Source: Actinomycetota bacterium
GTDB taxonomy: Bacteria; Actinomycetota; Actinomycetes; Mycobacteriales; Micromonosporaceae
Direction of reading: 5' to 3'
Length of the DNA stretch: 64,000 nt
NCBI GenBank assembly: GCA_005885555.1
Contig: VAWN01000028.1
Span: 38,519 to 102,518, forward strand
The notes beneath the pieces are model-generated. The model was not told the DNA's origin and made no database searches. It was given only the letters and a program-made list of their open reading frames with translations. Positions 1 to 9,207 of this stretch are shown in pieces (position 1 is the stretch's first letter; every line of letters begins with the position of its first letter). Position numbers and translations under genes: made by a program.

Positions 1-48
1 TTCTATCGGCTTGAAGGCGAAGACCTGCGGCGGATGGCCCAGCGCTGA
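1..48 (+). CDS. 3' end of a gene entering from the left (possibly an ArsR-type regulator)
   Basis: Only the last 15 codons are inside the window; the frame reads FYRLEGEDLRRMAQR and stops at TGA 46-48. The 'YRL-x-x-x-DL' wording resembles the C-terminal wing/helix end of winged-helix ArsR regulators, but 15 residues cannot establish a family. The reading frame is the only one consistent with a gene ending here. Confidence 0.35.
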   Translation, partial: FYRLEGEDLRRMAQR

Positions 49-254
49 CACGCACTCGCTGTTCGCTACCACCAGCCTGTTGGCTGGCGATTTCCTCGCC
101 GTCGGCGAACCCCTTTCGAAGCTTCGACGACTCCCGGCACGCTTTCCAGTAGCACAGAACGCCGGTTGGGTCACGTGCTGGCCCGGCCGGTGTGACCTGG
201 CTATGCGCGTGGCACGGTGGTCGTGTCGCTGGGTTGGGGGTGGGTGGGTTGGCG

Positions 255-875
255 GTGGCGGTGACCCGGGCGGAGTTCGGGGATGTGACGCGGTTGGCGC
301 GAGTGGTCGCGTCGGCGGTGTTCGACGTACGGGTGTCGGCGTTTCTGATGCCGGATGAAGACGATCGGCGGCGGGTGTCGGCGGAGGTGGCCCGGATGCT
401 GTATGTGTATCCGGCGCTGTCGGCCGGAGCATTGTGGTGCACGGCGGATCGGCTGGCGGTGGCCGGGTGGCTGCGGGTCAACCCCGACCGGCCGGTGCCG
501 GCCGCCGCGCAGGAAGCGACGGAGTTGCGGCGGCTGGTGGGCCGCTGGTTTCCGCGGTTCGAGCGGCTGGCGGAGATGCTCGCCGAGGCGCACGCCACGG
601 TGGCGGATGTGCCGCACGACCGGTTGACGGTGTTGGCGGTGCACCCGGACCGGCAGCGCCGCGGCGTCGGCTCCGCGTTGCTGGCCGCGCATCACGCGTA
701 TCTGGATGGGATCGGCCGGCCGGCGTATCTGGACGCGGCCGGCCCGGAGCTGGTCGGCTTCTACGCCCGGTTCGGCTATGTGGAGGTCGGGGACCCGGTG
801 CGGCTGCCCAACCGGGCCACACTGCACCCGATGTGGCGCACCCCCACCCCCACCGGCGAGGAGCAGAACCGATGA
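255..875 (+). CDS. GNAT family N-acetyltransferase
   Basis: A GCN5-related acetyltransferase that would transfer an acetyl group from acetyl-CoA to an unidentified amine. The diagnostic acetyl-CoA loop is clear near the middle-to-end: LTVLAVHPDRQRRGVGSALL (Q/R-x-x-G-x-G/A), followed by the usual C-terminal strand GFYARFGYVEVGD. The first third is a divergent helical region without recognisable substrate residues. The start is uncertain: GTG codons at 240, 255 and 261 all precede the conserved part, and 255 was chosen as a compromise. The stop overlaps the next ATG as ATGA, so it is probably translated as the first gene of a three-gene unit. Confidence 0.8.
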   Translation: MAVTRAEFGDVTRLARVVASAVFDVRVSAFLMPDEDDRRRVSAEVARMLYVYPALSAGALWCTADRLAVAGWLRVNPDRPVPAAAQEATELRRLVGRWFPRFERLAEMLAEAHATVADVPHDRLTVLAVHPDRQRRGVGSALLAAHHAYLDGIGRPAYLDAAGPELVGFYARFGYVEVGDPVRLPNRATLHPMWRTPTPTGEEQNR

Positions 876-985
876 GCGCCGAGCACAGTCCACGCGTGCC
901 GGGGGATGGCCGGCTGACCATCGCCAGACCGGCCGACCCGGCCGGCGGTGGCGTGCCGTTGACGCAGGTTGGGCCGCAGCCATGA
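872..985 (+). CDS. 37-residue hypothetical protein, translationally coupled
   Basis: Opens with ATG overlapping the acetyltransferase stop (ATGA at 872-875) and closes with TGA overlapping the next ATG (ATGA at 982-985). The product is polar and proline/glycine rich (MSAEHSPRVPGDGRLTIARP and onward), with no signal peptide or membrane segment. The double four-base overlap is the main evidence that it is a real gene. It could be a small accessory peptide or simply a coupling ORF; no family is recognised. Confidence 0.45.
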   Translation: MSAEHSPRVPGDGRLTIARPADPAGGGVPLTQVGPQP

Positions 986-1335
986 CTGGGGATGGTGGAG
1001 CGAGCGGGCCGGAGCCCGGCGGCGGGTTCGTCTGCTGTGTCGAGTTCGTCGGCCGGTCGTGCTGCGGCCCGGACACTGCGTTGACCGTCGGCGCGCTGCG
1101 CGGCTGCTGGGCGGACCTCGACGAGGGAACGCCGGTCCTGGTGGCGCACAACGGATCCCAGGCCAACTGGGTACAACACGCCAACATCCTCACCACCCCG
1201 GGCGGGTTGGTGGTGGCGAGGTTGTATGCGCCGTTCGCGAAACAGGCGCAGCCGGCGCCGGGTACCCGCTGGTCGCCGGCAGCCGTGATCGGCAACAGCG
1301 GGCCGTGGCGTCCCGGCTGCAACCCCTGCTGGTGA
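982..1335 (+). CDS. 117-residue cysteine-containing hypothetical protein
   Basis: Third member of the ATGA-coupled set. The protein has two cysteine pairs near the start (FVCCVEFVGRSCCGPD) and ends PGCNPCW, with a middle 'PVLVAHNGSQANWVQHANIL' segment. There is no signal peptide. The Cys pairs could bind metal or form disulfides, but no known motif spacing fits. Upstream coupling to a GNAT acetyltransferase suggests a joint function; the function is unknown. No gene follows on this strand before the convergent gene that ends at 1405. Confidence 0.55.
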   Translation: MTGDGGASGPEPGGGFVCCVEFVGRSCCGPDTALTVGALRGCWADLDEGTPVLVAHNGSQANWVQHANILTTPGGLVVARLYAPFAKQAQPAPGTRWSPAAVIGNSGPWRPGCNPCW

Positions 1336-1404
1336 CCATCCGCCGCCTGGCTCCTCAGGGAAGTTCGTGTGACGCCGAAGTCGCGGCCGTGTGTCGCTGC
1401 TGAC

Positions 1405-2997
1405 TCACCGCGTACCGCTGACTCCCGATTCACGGCGTCCGTCGAGGCGTGACAGCAGCAGGCGCAGTACCTCGGCCGGCGCCTGCGCGGGAACGGGCGG
1501 CCCGGCGGTGGCGGCCAGCACCTGCGGTCCGCGCCGTACCCGCGCCCAGCCGGGGCCGGCGGACACCCCGTCGCCGGTCAGTACCGTCCAGGCCAGCGGC
1601 GTATGCGATAACCCGGCTCCCTCGTCACGAAGCTCGATCCGCAGCAGCTCGGTACCGTCCACTGTGGACAGATAGGTGACCGTCAGGACGGTGGCGACCG
1701 ACCTGACCGGCCGGCCCAGCAACCGACCGACCTCGTCGTCGCACACCATGCCGCCGACCGACATTGCCAGCTGGAAACCGAAGCCCTCCTCGGCGGCGGC
1801 CCGCACCGGAATCCGGCCACGGTGCAGTACCGCCATCCCGCACCGGCCGCCGCGCCGCCGGCTCAGCAGTACCGTGTCGCCCGGGTGCACGTCGAACTTG
1901 CGCGCAGACTCCACCAGCCACGGACGCGCGGTGTCGCTGGCCCCGTCGTCGACGGCGACGCACAGGTCGTTCGCCCAGACCACCTCGCCGACCAGTTCCG
2001 CCGGCCGGCCGACGTTGAGCAGGCCGGCGACCGGCAGGTACACCAGCGGCAGCGCCAGCATCACCGGCCCGATCGCCAGCGCGGCCCGGCCTGCGCCCAC
2101 GTGCGACGCGATGACTATCCAGGCCACGATGAGGCCGACCTCGCCGAGCCCCACGACGATCTGGGCCAGCGAGACCGGGCCACCGATCGCGGCCAGCCGA
2201 CGTCCCGGTACCCGCACCCGGCGCAGCCGGCCGCCGTAGCCCGACCAGGCGTACCCGCCGTGCTGCAGACCGAGGTCGATGACTCCGGTGACCGACGTGA
2301 CGCCCAGCGCCGCGCCGTAGGCCAGGTACCGGTCCCACACCTCGACCGCGGCCGGTGGCAGTTCGGCGAACGTCGGAAAGCCGCGCAGCCAGTCCCGCAC
2401 CCCGAGCCAGTGCGCCGCGTGCTCGCGCCCGACGTCGCTGAGTCGCCACCGCCCGAGCAGCCGGACCGACGCCCGTACCGCATGCACGATCAGCACGACC
2501 ACGCCGAAGGTCATGAACGCGAGGCCCAGACCGGCAGCCTTGCGCAGCGACCGCTCGCCCTCGCCATCCAGCCCGACCGCGAGCACGATCAGCGCGGCGG
2601 TGAGCAGCAGCGGGTACAGGAACGCCGAGGCCAGCAGGAACACCGCGCCGACCAGGCCGACGGACCGGTCCAGCAGGCCCTCGTGCCGCGAGCCACGACG
2701 ACGCGGCCGATCGCGGTCCGCGGCGCGCGGCACGCTGCTCCACGCCTCCCGCGCCACGGCCTCCTGGAAATCGGCCCACCAGGCCCGCGCCTGCGCGCGG
2801 TCGGCGAAGGCCAACGCACCCACCGGTACCGGCCCGTCGGCCGCGCGCTCGACAACCCGCCGCAGCACCAGCTGTTCGTACCGGGTCAGCCCGGCCGCAT
2901 CCGCCTGCCGTACCACGACGGCGGTCTGTTGCTGATAGCCGTCGGCCGACCACACCTCCAACACGCCAACAGCAGCAGCACGAACCCGGTCACCCAC
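1405..2997 (-). CDS. DUF2207-like (YciQ-type) predicted membrane protein
   Basis: A 530-residue integral membrane protein of unknown role. After a cytoplasmic N-terminus containing a YEQLVLRRVVER helix there are two closely spaced hydrophobic segments (about residues 120-175), then the block WRLSDVGREHAAHWLGVRDWLRGFPTF...VWDRYLAYGAALGVT, which is the hallmark of the C-terminal domain of DUF2207/YciQ proteins. Another hydrophobic pair lies around residues 280-325, followed by a soluble C-terminal domain. The usual extracytoplasmic N-terminal beta domain of the family is missing. A GTG start is used; a hydrophobic stretch (FVLLLLACW) sits just upstream in another frame, so a 5' frameshift is possible. 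Confidence 0.65.
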   Translation of the reverse strand: MGDRVRAAAVGVLEVWSADGYQQQTAVVVRQADAAGLTRYEQLVLRRVVERAADGPVPVGALAFADRAQARAWWADFQEAVAREAWSSVPRAADRDRPRRRGSRHEGLLDRSVGLVGAVFLLASAFLYPLLLTAALIVLAVGLDGEGERSLRKAAGLGLAFMTFGVVVLIVHAVRASVRLLGRWRLSDVGREHAAHWLGVRDWLRGFPTFAELPPAAVEVWDRYLAYGAALGVTSVTGVIDLGLQHGGYAWSGYGGRLRRVRVPGRRLAAIGGPVSLAQIVVGLGEVGLIVAWIVIASHVGAGRAALAIGPVMLALPLVYLPVAGLLNVGRPAELVGEVVWANDLCVAVDDGASDTARPWLVESARKFDVHPGDTVLLSRRRGGRCGMAVLHRGRIPVRAAAEEGFGFQLAMSVGGMVCDDEVGRLLGRPVRSVATVLTVTYLSTVDGTELLRIELRDEGAGLSHTPLAWTVLTGDGVSAGPGWARVRRGPQVLAATAGPPVPAQAPAEVLRLLLSRLDGRRESGVSGTR

Positions 2998-3046
2998 CCA
3001 GGGTCGGCGCTGCCGTACCCGTTCCGTCCTCGTTCCGTCCTCCCCC

Positions 3047-6000
3047 TCAACCCGACTTGAGGGTCACGTCGTCGACGAGCAGGTCGCTTCCTGCGGGCTG
3101 GTTGGTCTCGTAGACGTTGAGGTCCAATGTGGACCCGGGGCTCACCACGGTGTAGGACAGTGTCACCTGCTGCCAGTCGCCGGTCGGGTTCACCGTCGTG
3201 GTACCGGTGTTGACCAGCGTCGCGCCGTTGTACTCGCGGATGCGCAGCTTGATCTGCCCGCCGACCGCGCCGGTGTTGACCCATGCCGTCGCGGTGTAGG
3301 TACCGGCGACGCTGCGGGCAACCCAGTTCGGGCTGTCGTTGAGCGTGCACGTCTGCGCCGACCCGAGCGGGTTGTTCAGGTCCGCGGCCCAGCCCTCGTT
3401 GTGCCCGCCGGCGACCCGGGTGAGGTTGCAGCCGGCCAGCGGCGCCCAACCGGACAGGTCGGTCTCGAAGGTCGAGTTGGTGACCAGGTTCCCGGCGAGC
3501 CCGGCGGACACCTGTACCGCGGTGGTCGACGTCAGGCCGGCGGTGTCGGTCACCGAGACCGCGAGCGCGTAGGTGCCGGGTCCGGCGTATGTGTGGCCCG
3601 CGGTGGGGGCGGACTGCGGCCCGGCACCGGTACCGTCGCCGAAGTCGAAGCTGTAGCTGGCGATGCCGGTACCGTCGGTGTCGCTGGACGCGCCGGCGTT
3701 CGCGGTGACCGACAGCGGGCTGGTACCCGACATCGGGGTCACCTGCAGCGCCGCATCCGGGCTGCGGTCGGTGGTACCGGCCGGCGCCTCGTACGCGCCC
3801 CGGTCATCGAACCCGTTGAACCCGTTGGCCACGGCCGGATCGTCGTACCGCGCGACACCCACGACGTCGGTCGGCTGTTCACCGGAGACGGTCGAGTCGG
3901 CCGAGTCGATCGCGGGGGAGCCGGCGGTGAGCGTGAACCCGCCGGTGTCCGGGCTCGCCCAGCGCGGGTCGGCGAGGGTGCCCCGCGACTCCTGCCCGGT
4001 CGCCGCGGCGAACGCCGACAGGGAGCCGTAGTTGGTGGTGCCCCAGACGTAGTAGGCGCCCGGCGCGTGCAGGTACACCAGGTTGGCGTTGACGACCGCA
4101 CCGCTCTGCGAGGCCGCGTCGACCCGGATGTCGCCCACCGACCGGGGACTGTTCAACCCGTTGTCCACGCTGATGTTGTTCTCCACCAGGCCACCGGTCG
4201 AGCCGCCCTCCAGGTTGATGCCCGCGGTCGTGTTGCGGTACACCGAGTTGCTGATGATGCGCTCGTTGGCGGCCTGGTAGTCGTCGATGCCGTGGTCGCC
4301 GTTGCGGTAGCTGACGTTGTTGGCCACCAGGCTGCCGTCGCTGCCGGTGTAGAGCTGGATGCCCGAGTCCTCATTGTCGTGCACCACGTTGCCGCGCACC
4401 GTGTTCCCGCCGCTGCGCAGGTCGATGCCGGGCGCAGCGCGGGTGTACTGGCGGGCGTTGGCGTACGCGGTGTTGCCGACGATCTGGTTGCCGGTCGCGC
4501 CCTGCGCGAGGTAGATGCCCGAGTCGGTGTTGTGGTCGGCGGTGTTGCCGCTGATCGTCGAGTTGGTGGTACCGACGACCTTGAAGCCCTTGGCGAAGCC
4601 GGTCGAGGTCGGTTGCCCGCAGCCGGTGACCCGCAGCCCGGACAGTGTCACGTTGCTGCCGCCGGTGACGTAGACCCCGTCGCTGACCGCGCCGCTGACG
4701 GTCAGCCCGGACACCGTGACGTTACTGCGGTTGGGCAGATAGATGCCGTGCGTCTGGGTCGCCGTACCGGTGACCGTCGGGCTGGCACCGGCGAGCGCGG
4801 TCACCGTCACCGGCGCGGTCGCGGTACCGGACGGTGGGCTGACCTGCTCGGCGTAGGTGCCGTTGCCGATGTACAGCGTCTGGCCGGGCAGCAGCCGCGA
4901 GGTGCCTTTGGCGATGGTGCAGTACGGCGTGGCCACGTCGCCCGGTCCGGTGTCCGCGCACTGCGCGTTGGTCTTGTCGACGTAGAAGGCGGTCACCGGC
5001 GGCGGCGCCGGCGGGGTACCGATGGTGTACTCGTCGATGATGCTGCCCGGCGCGCAGGTGATGTCGTCGCGGCTGGCCGCGTCGTCGCACACGGCCTGGA
5101 TCCGCATGCCGGTCGCGTCCACGTCGACCCGCAGGTGCGCCAGGTGCAACGCGCGGAATGCGGTGTTGGGATCGGTGCTGCCCCACGGCGTCTCCTCCGA
5201 CGCCGGGGTACCGACGGTCACGTGGGTCACCCCGTCGATCGGCTGGAACCGCTCGTAGTCGTGCGAGTGCCCGTTGATGTTGAGCACGTACTTGCTGTAC
5301 GTGGTGCCGAGCCCGTTGAGGATGCCGGCCAGCGTGGCGTCGCCGGGGTGGAAGCCGGTCGAGTACGCTGGCCGGTGCCCGTAGGTGACGATGTAGTTGA
5401 CGCCGGGGTCGCTCTGCGCAGCGGACATCAGGTCGCTGGCGTGCGCCTGCCAGTCCGGCCAGGTCGCCGACGTGTACGGCTCCGGGTACGCGATGAACCG
5501 CACGCCGCCCGCGTCGAACCAGCCCCAGTCGTTGCCGCCGTCGGAGATCGCCGGGGAGCCCGGTGACTGCGCGGCGTTGGGGAACAGCAGCCGGCCCTTG
5601 TAGTTGCGCAGGTCGTCGGCGGCCGGGCTCTCCCACTCGTGGTTGCCCCAGGCCGGCAGGTACGCCGCGCTGGTGCTGAACGTCATGACGTCGTTGAAGT
5701 GCTGGTCCACCACGGCCTGGGTGACCCCGGTGGCGTTGGCGTAGGTGAGGTCGCCGTCCATCAGCACGAACGACGGCTGGTCGCTGGCGATTGCGGAGAA
5801 CGTGTCGGCGAGGTGGCTGAAGTGGGTCGTGTCGCCGATGTCGCCGATCGCGTCGAACCGGAAGTCACCGGTCGGCGGGGTGTGGAAGGTGTGGTCCGCG
5901 CCGCCGCCGATCGAGTAGTGGTAGGTGGTACCGGCGGCCAGCCCGGCGAGCTGCGCCTGCCAGAACGGGCCGGGCGAGGAGGTCGGCGTCCAGGCCGGCG

Positions 6001-6217
6001 CGGTACCGGTCGCCGTCGAGCCGTACGCGGTGCTCAGCCCGTACTGCACGTCCTGCGCGGTACCGCGCCAGTCCAGCGTCACCGATGTCGGGCCGGCGAA
6101 CGTGTAGTGCACCTCGTCGACCGGTACGTCGGCGAAGCTGGGCGCGATCCGGATGAACGCACTCCACAGCACCAGCGCGAAACCGAACACGACGACAGCG
6201 ATGGCCCGGCGCGACAT
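3047..6217 (-). CDS. Secreted multidomain protein: purple-acid-phosphatase-like metallophosphoesterase, parallel beta-helix, PKD, carbohydrate-binding domain
   Basis: A 1056-residue exported enzyme. The start at 6217 is preferred because GGAGG lies six bases upstream. Order of parts: signal peptide (about 1-29), an Fn3-like purple acid phosphatase N-domain (to about 115), a calcineurin-like metallophosphoesterase (about 117-390) with all metal motifs visible (FDAIGDIGDT, GDLTYAN, GNHEWE, GHRPAYS, GHSHDYERF), a NosD/pectate-lyase-like right-handed beta-helix (about 415-770, many 'N-x-V/I-x-x-N' turns), a PKD domain (about 820-905, FDFGDGTG) and a C-terminal CBM-like jelly roll (NLVTNSTFETDLSGW onward). 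The catalytic half probably removes phosphate from an extracellular substrate while the rest binds polysaccharide; the substrate is unknown. The combination is unusual. Confidence 0.85.
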   Translation of the reverse strand: MSRRAIAVVVFGFALVLWSAFIRIAPSFADVPVDEVHYTFAGPTSVTLDWRGTAQDVQYGLSTAYGSTATGTAPAWTPTSSPGPFWQAQLAGLAAGTTYHYSIGGGADHTFHTPPTGDFRFDAIGDIGDTTHFSHLADTFSAIASDQPSFVLMDGDLTYANATGVTQAVVDQHFNDVMTFSTSAAYLPAWGNHEWESPAADDLRNYKGRLLFPNAAQSPGSPAISDGGNDWGWFDAGGVRFIAYPEPYTSATWPDWQAHASDLMSAAQSDPGVNYIVTYGHRPAYSTGFHPGDATLAGILNGLGTTYSKYVLNINGHSHDYERFQPIDGVTHVTVGTPASEETPWGSTDPNTAFRALHLAHLRVDVDATGMRIQAVCDDAASRDDITCAPGSIIDEYTIGTPPAPPPVTAFYVDKTNAQCADTGPGDVATPYCTIAKGTSRLLPGQTLYIGNGTYAEQVSPPSGTATAPVTVTALAGASPTVTGTATQTHGIYLPNRSNVTVSGLTVSGAVSDGVYVTGGSNVTLSGLRVTGCGQPTSTGFAKGFKVVGTTNSTISGNTADHNTDSGIYLAQGATGNQIVGNTAYANARQYTRAAPGIDLRSGGNTVRGNVVHDNEDSGIQLYTGSDGSLVANNVSYRNGDHGIDDYQAANERIISNSVYRNTTAGINLEGGSTGGLVENNISVDNGLNSPRSVGDIRVDAASQSGAVVNANLVYLHAPGAYYVWGTTNYGSLSAFAAATGQESRGTLADPRWASPDTGGFTLTAGSPAIDSADSTVSGEQPTDVVGVARYDDPAVANGFNGFDDRGAYEAPAGTTDRSPDAALQVTPMSGTSPLSVTANAGASSDTDGTGIASYSFDFGDGTGAGPQSAPTAGHTYAGPGTYALAVSVTDTAGLTSTTAVQVSAGLAGNLVTNSTFETDLSGWAPLAGCNLTRVAGGHNEGWAADLNNPLGSAQTCTLNDSPNWVARSVAGTYTATAWVNTGAVGGQIKLRIREYNGATLVNTGTTTVNPTGDWQQVTLSYTVVSPGSTLDLNVYETNQPAGSDLLVDDVTLKSG

Positions 6218-6449
6218 TTGCGGCCTCCATGTGTGCACATTGTGAACACAACGCTAGGAAGCCGCTCCGGGCGCAGCATCCCACGTAATGCGCAGACCGG
6301 CCTACGTCACTGACCGAACCGACCGGCCGATACCCGAAATTCCTCTACCCATGGGGGCGCGACGCCGAAACCGCAGGTATCGCCAACTTCGCCCCCGCCT
6401 CTGCCGGAGGGCTCGACGGCGGCGGTACACGTGACTGGTCTTGTCGTCA

Positions 6450-8045
6450 ATGGCTGGCCGGGGGGCCGGCCTCGCCGTGGTACCGCGGTCCGCGTGGGCC
6501 GCGGACCCGCCCGCCCGGCCAGCACCCGGGCGGATCGACCTGAACGGTGTGTCGTCCGGTGCCCGGACCTGGTTCCTGGGCCTGCAGTCCGGACCGGTCC
6601 GGCCGGATGCCGCGCGGCGGCTGGCGTTCGGCGGCAACGTCGACGCGAACGACCCGCAGGCCGACCTCGCCGCCGGGCAGAGCGAGACCGCCATCGCGGC
6701 ATCGGGCCGCACCGTCGTCGCCGCCTGGAACGACGCCTCCGGGCTGCTGGTCGCGCCGACCACCGACGTGCGCGCCTCGCTCACCGGCGTGGGGCTGTCC
6801 ACCAACGGCGCGCGCAGTTTCCGCGACCTGATCGGGCTGCGCAACGACAACGCGAACCAGCAGTGGTTCGGCGACCCGACCGTCGTGGCGATCGACGCGC
6901 ACCACTTCGCGATCGGCAGCCTCTACCTGCCGTCGGTCAACCCGGACTGCACGGCGGGCCCGGCGCGGTTCGAGGTCGCCGTCGAGATCCTGACGGTCGG
7001 CTCGACGGGTACCGCCACTCTCGGGCTGCCGGTGGTCGTCGCGGACGGCGGCGACCTCTGCCCGTTGATCGGCAACCCGCCCGGCCCGCCCGCACCGGAC
7101 CTGGCGTTCCTGGACAAGGAGTGGCTGTCCTACAACAGCCACAGCCGGGTACTGGCCATGTCGTACGCGCGGCTGTTCTTCGGCTTCGGCGGGCAGAGCG
7201 GCGCCGGCCAGGTGGAGGTCGCCCGGGCGATGGTACCGGCCGATCCCGCCACGCTGAGCGCCTCGTCCTTCCAGTCGCCGGCGGTCGTCTGGCCGGAGGA
7301 GAAGGTCGACGCCAACACCGGTGCCTACGTGTCCGTGGCCGACAACGGCGACGCGTACGTGGCCTGGGAGCGCAACATCACGTCCAACCTGCGCGACGGT
7401 GACCCGTACGTCTACATCCACGTGGCGCGGGTACCGGCCGGGCAGAGCACACCCGACGTCGGCGGCCCCGCGGATCCGCACGTGGTCACCACCGGGCAGG
7501 TCAACAGCAGCCCGGCCGGTGGCGTGAAGTCCCTCGGCAACGTGGCCATCGCCGGGTACAGCCGCGGCCTCGGCCAGGACTTCCCGCGCATCGCCGTGGA
7601 CGCCCCGCTCGGGAAGGTGGTCGTCGGGTGGAACGACGCCAGCGCCCATCCGCTCGGCGACATCTGGCTGCGTGGCCTGCCGATGGACCTGCGCATCACC
7701 GGACCGATCGCGAAGGTGAACGACGACAACTCGTTCGCGCTGCACTTCCTGCCGGCGGTCAGCGTGCGGTCGGACGGGTCGATCGCGACGTCCTGGTACG
7801 ACCGGCGGATCGGCGGCCCGAACTCGGTCGACACCGAGTACTTCGGCGAAACCCGGGCCACGCCCACCGGTTCCGGCCACGACTTCCGCATCACCACCGG
7901 GCCGACCAACTGGAACAGCACGTCGTCGTTCATCAACCCGAACTTCGGCGACTACACCGACAACGCGTCGACCGGTACGACGACGTACTACACGTGGAGC
8001 GACGGGCGGATCGGGGTACCGCAGCCGTTCGTCGACCGGGGTTGA
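6450..8045 (+). CDS. Secreted sialidase-like (BNR-type) beta-propeller protein
   Basis: About 530 residues built from repeated propeller blades of the type 'V-x-x-W-x-D' (VAAWNDASG, YVAWERNITS, VVGWNDASAH, ATSWYDRRIG, YYTWSDGRIG), as in exo-sialidase/BNR-repeat proteins. The N-terminus is short and only weakly hydrophobic (AGLAVVPRSAWAADPP), ending in an AxA-like cleavage site, so export is likely but the start (TTG 6441 or ATG 6450) is uncertain. No catalytic Arg triad or Asp-box could be confirmed, so enzymatic activity is not claimed. It is divergent from the large secreted phosphoesterase and may share an extracellular degradative role. Confidence 0.65.
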   Translation: MAGRGAGLAVVPRSAWAADPPARPAPGRIDLNGVSSGARTWFLGLQSGPVRPDAARRLAFGGNVDANDPQADLAAGQSETAIAASGRTVVAAWNDASGLLVAPTTDVRASLTGVGLSTNGARSFRDLIGLRNDNANQQWFGDPTVVAIDAHHFAIGSLYLPSVNPDCTAGPARFEVAVEILTVGSTGTATLGLPVVVADGGDLCPLIGNPPGPPAPDLAFLDKEWLSYNSHSRVLAMSYARLFFGFGGQSGAGQVEVARAMVPADPATLSASSFQSPAVVWPEEKVDANTGAYVSVADNGDAYVAWERNITSNLRDGDPYVYIHVARVPAGQSTPDVGGPADPHVVTTGQVNSSPAGGVKSLGNVAIAGYSRGLGQDFPRIAVDAPLGKVVVGWNDASAHPLGDIWLRGLPMDLRITGPIAKVNDDNSFALHFLPAVSVRSDGSIATSWYDRRIGGPNSVDTEYFGETRATPTGSGHDFRITTGPTNWNSTSSFINPNFGDYTDNASTGTTTYYTWSDGRIGVPQPFVDRG

Positions 8046-8117
8046 TCAGCGCCGAGGAACTCCCCAGCACGGCCGGAACTGCCTGAACCCGACGGACGGG
8101 CTGCCTAGACTGGCGCG

Positions 8118-9158
8118 ATGGGGCAGCGCATCGCGACGACGATCTCGCCCGCCGGAACGCGGATCGGGTACGCGGTGACGGGATCGGGGCCGCCGCTGGT
8201 ATACGTGTCCGGCTGGCTCGGCCACCTCGAACTCAGCTGGGCGTTGCCGGCCGAACGGGCCTACTACGAAGCGCTCGCCGACGGTCGCACGCTGATCCGG
8301 TACGACAAGCCTGGCTGCGGCCTGTCTGAGCGGACCTCGCCCGAAGCGCCCCGGCCCGGGCCGTACTCGATCGATCAGGAACTCGACGCGCTACGGGCGG
8401 TGATCACCGCGACCGGGGTGAAACGCTTCGACCTGATGGGCGCATCGCTCGGGGCCGCGGTCGCGGCGACCTGGGCCGCGCAGCAGCCGGCGACGGTGTC
8501 CCGGCTGGTGCTCTACGGCGGCTGGGTCTACGGTCCGGACCTCGCCGCGGCGCAGATCCAGCGGCACGTGCTGGGCTTGGTGGAACAGCACTGGGGGCTC
8601 GCGACCGACCTGCTCACCGACGTCTTCGCACCGGACGCCGACGCCGCGACCCGGGCGGCGTTCGCCCGGTACCAGCGGGACGCGGCCAGCGCGCAGACGG
8701 CCTGCGCGATGCTGGAGTTGGCGTACCGGGTGGACGTCCGCGACATCCTCCCGCAGATCAGCGCACCGACGCTGGCGGTACACCGGGACCGGGACCGGGC
8801 CGCCCCGATCGGTCAGGGTCGGCGGCTGGCCGACGGTATCCCGCAGGCGCGGTTCGAGGCGATCCCAGGCCGATCCCACCTGCCCTACGTCGGTGACGCC
8901 CAGCCGCTGACCCGCGCGATCCGCCGATTCCTGGGCCTGCCCGCACGCCACCGGGGTGCGGCGCCGACGCTGACGGCCCGGCAGCGCGAGGTGGCGGCAC
9001 TGATCGCCGAGGGGTGCACGAACCGGCAGATCGGCGAGCGCCTCGGCATCGCCGAACGATCCGCCGAAGCCCACGTCGAGCGGATCCGGTACCGGATGGA
9101 CTTCCGGTCGCGGGCGCAGATCGCCGCCTGGTACGTGGCGACCGGCGGCCCGAACTGA
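8118..9158 (+). CDS. Alpha/beta-hydrolase fused to a LuxR-type DNA-binding domain
   Basis: Residues 1-270 form an alpha/beta-hydrolase: oxyanion region YVSGWLG, nucleophile elbow FDLMGASLGAA (Ser in G-x-S-x-G), late acid in the 'TLAVHRDRDRAAPI' strand and the final His in IPGRSHLPYVGD. Residues 285-346 are a GerE/LuxR helix-turn-helix (LTARQREVAALIAEGCTNRQIGERLGIAERSAEAHVERI). Such fusions are thought to be transcription regulators whose hydrolase domain senses a small ester or acyl ligand. There is no signal peptide. It lies just downstream of the propeller gene and upstream of mddA, either of which could be a target (inference). Confidence 0.85.
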   Translation: MGQRIATTISPAGTRIGYAVTGSGPPLVYVSGWLGHLELSWALPAERAYYEALADGRTLIRYDKPGCGLSERTSPEAPRPGPYSIDQELDALRAVITATGVKRFDLMGASLGAAVAATWAAQQPATVSRLVLYGGWVYGPDLAAAQIQRHVLGLVEQHWGLATDLLTDVFAPDADAATRAAFARYQRDAASAQTACAMLELAYRVDVRDILPQISAPTLAVHRDRDRAAPIGQGRRLADGIPQARFEAIPGRSHLPYVGDAQPLTRAIRRFLGLPARHRGAAPTLTARQREVAALIAEGCTNRQIGERLGIAERSAEAHVERIRYRMDFRSRAQIAAWYVATGGPN

Positions 9159-9207
9159 GGTATTTCCCGGCCTGCCCCGGGGCGTACGGCGCCGCGACGA
9201 TAGCCAG

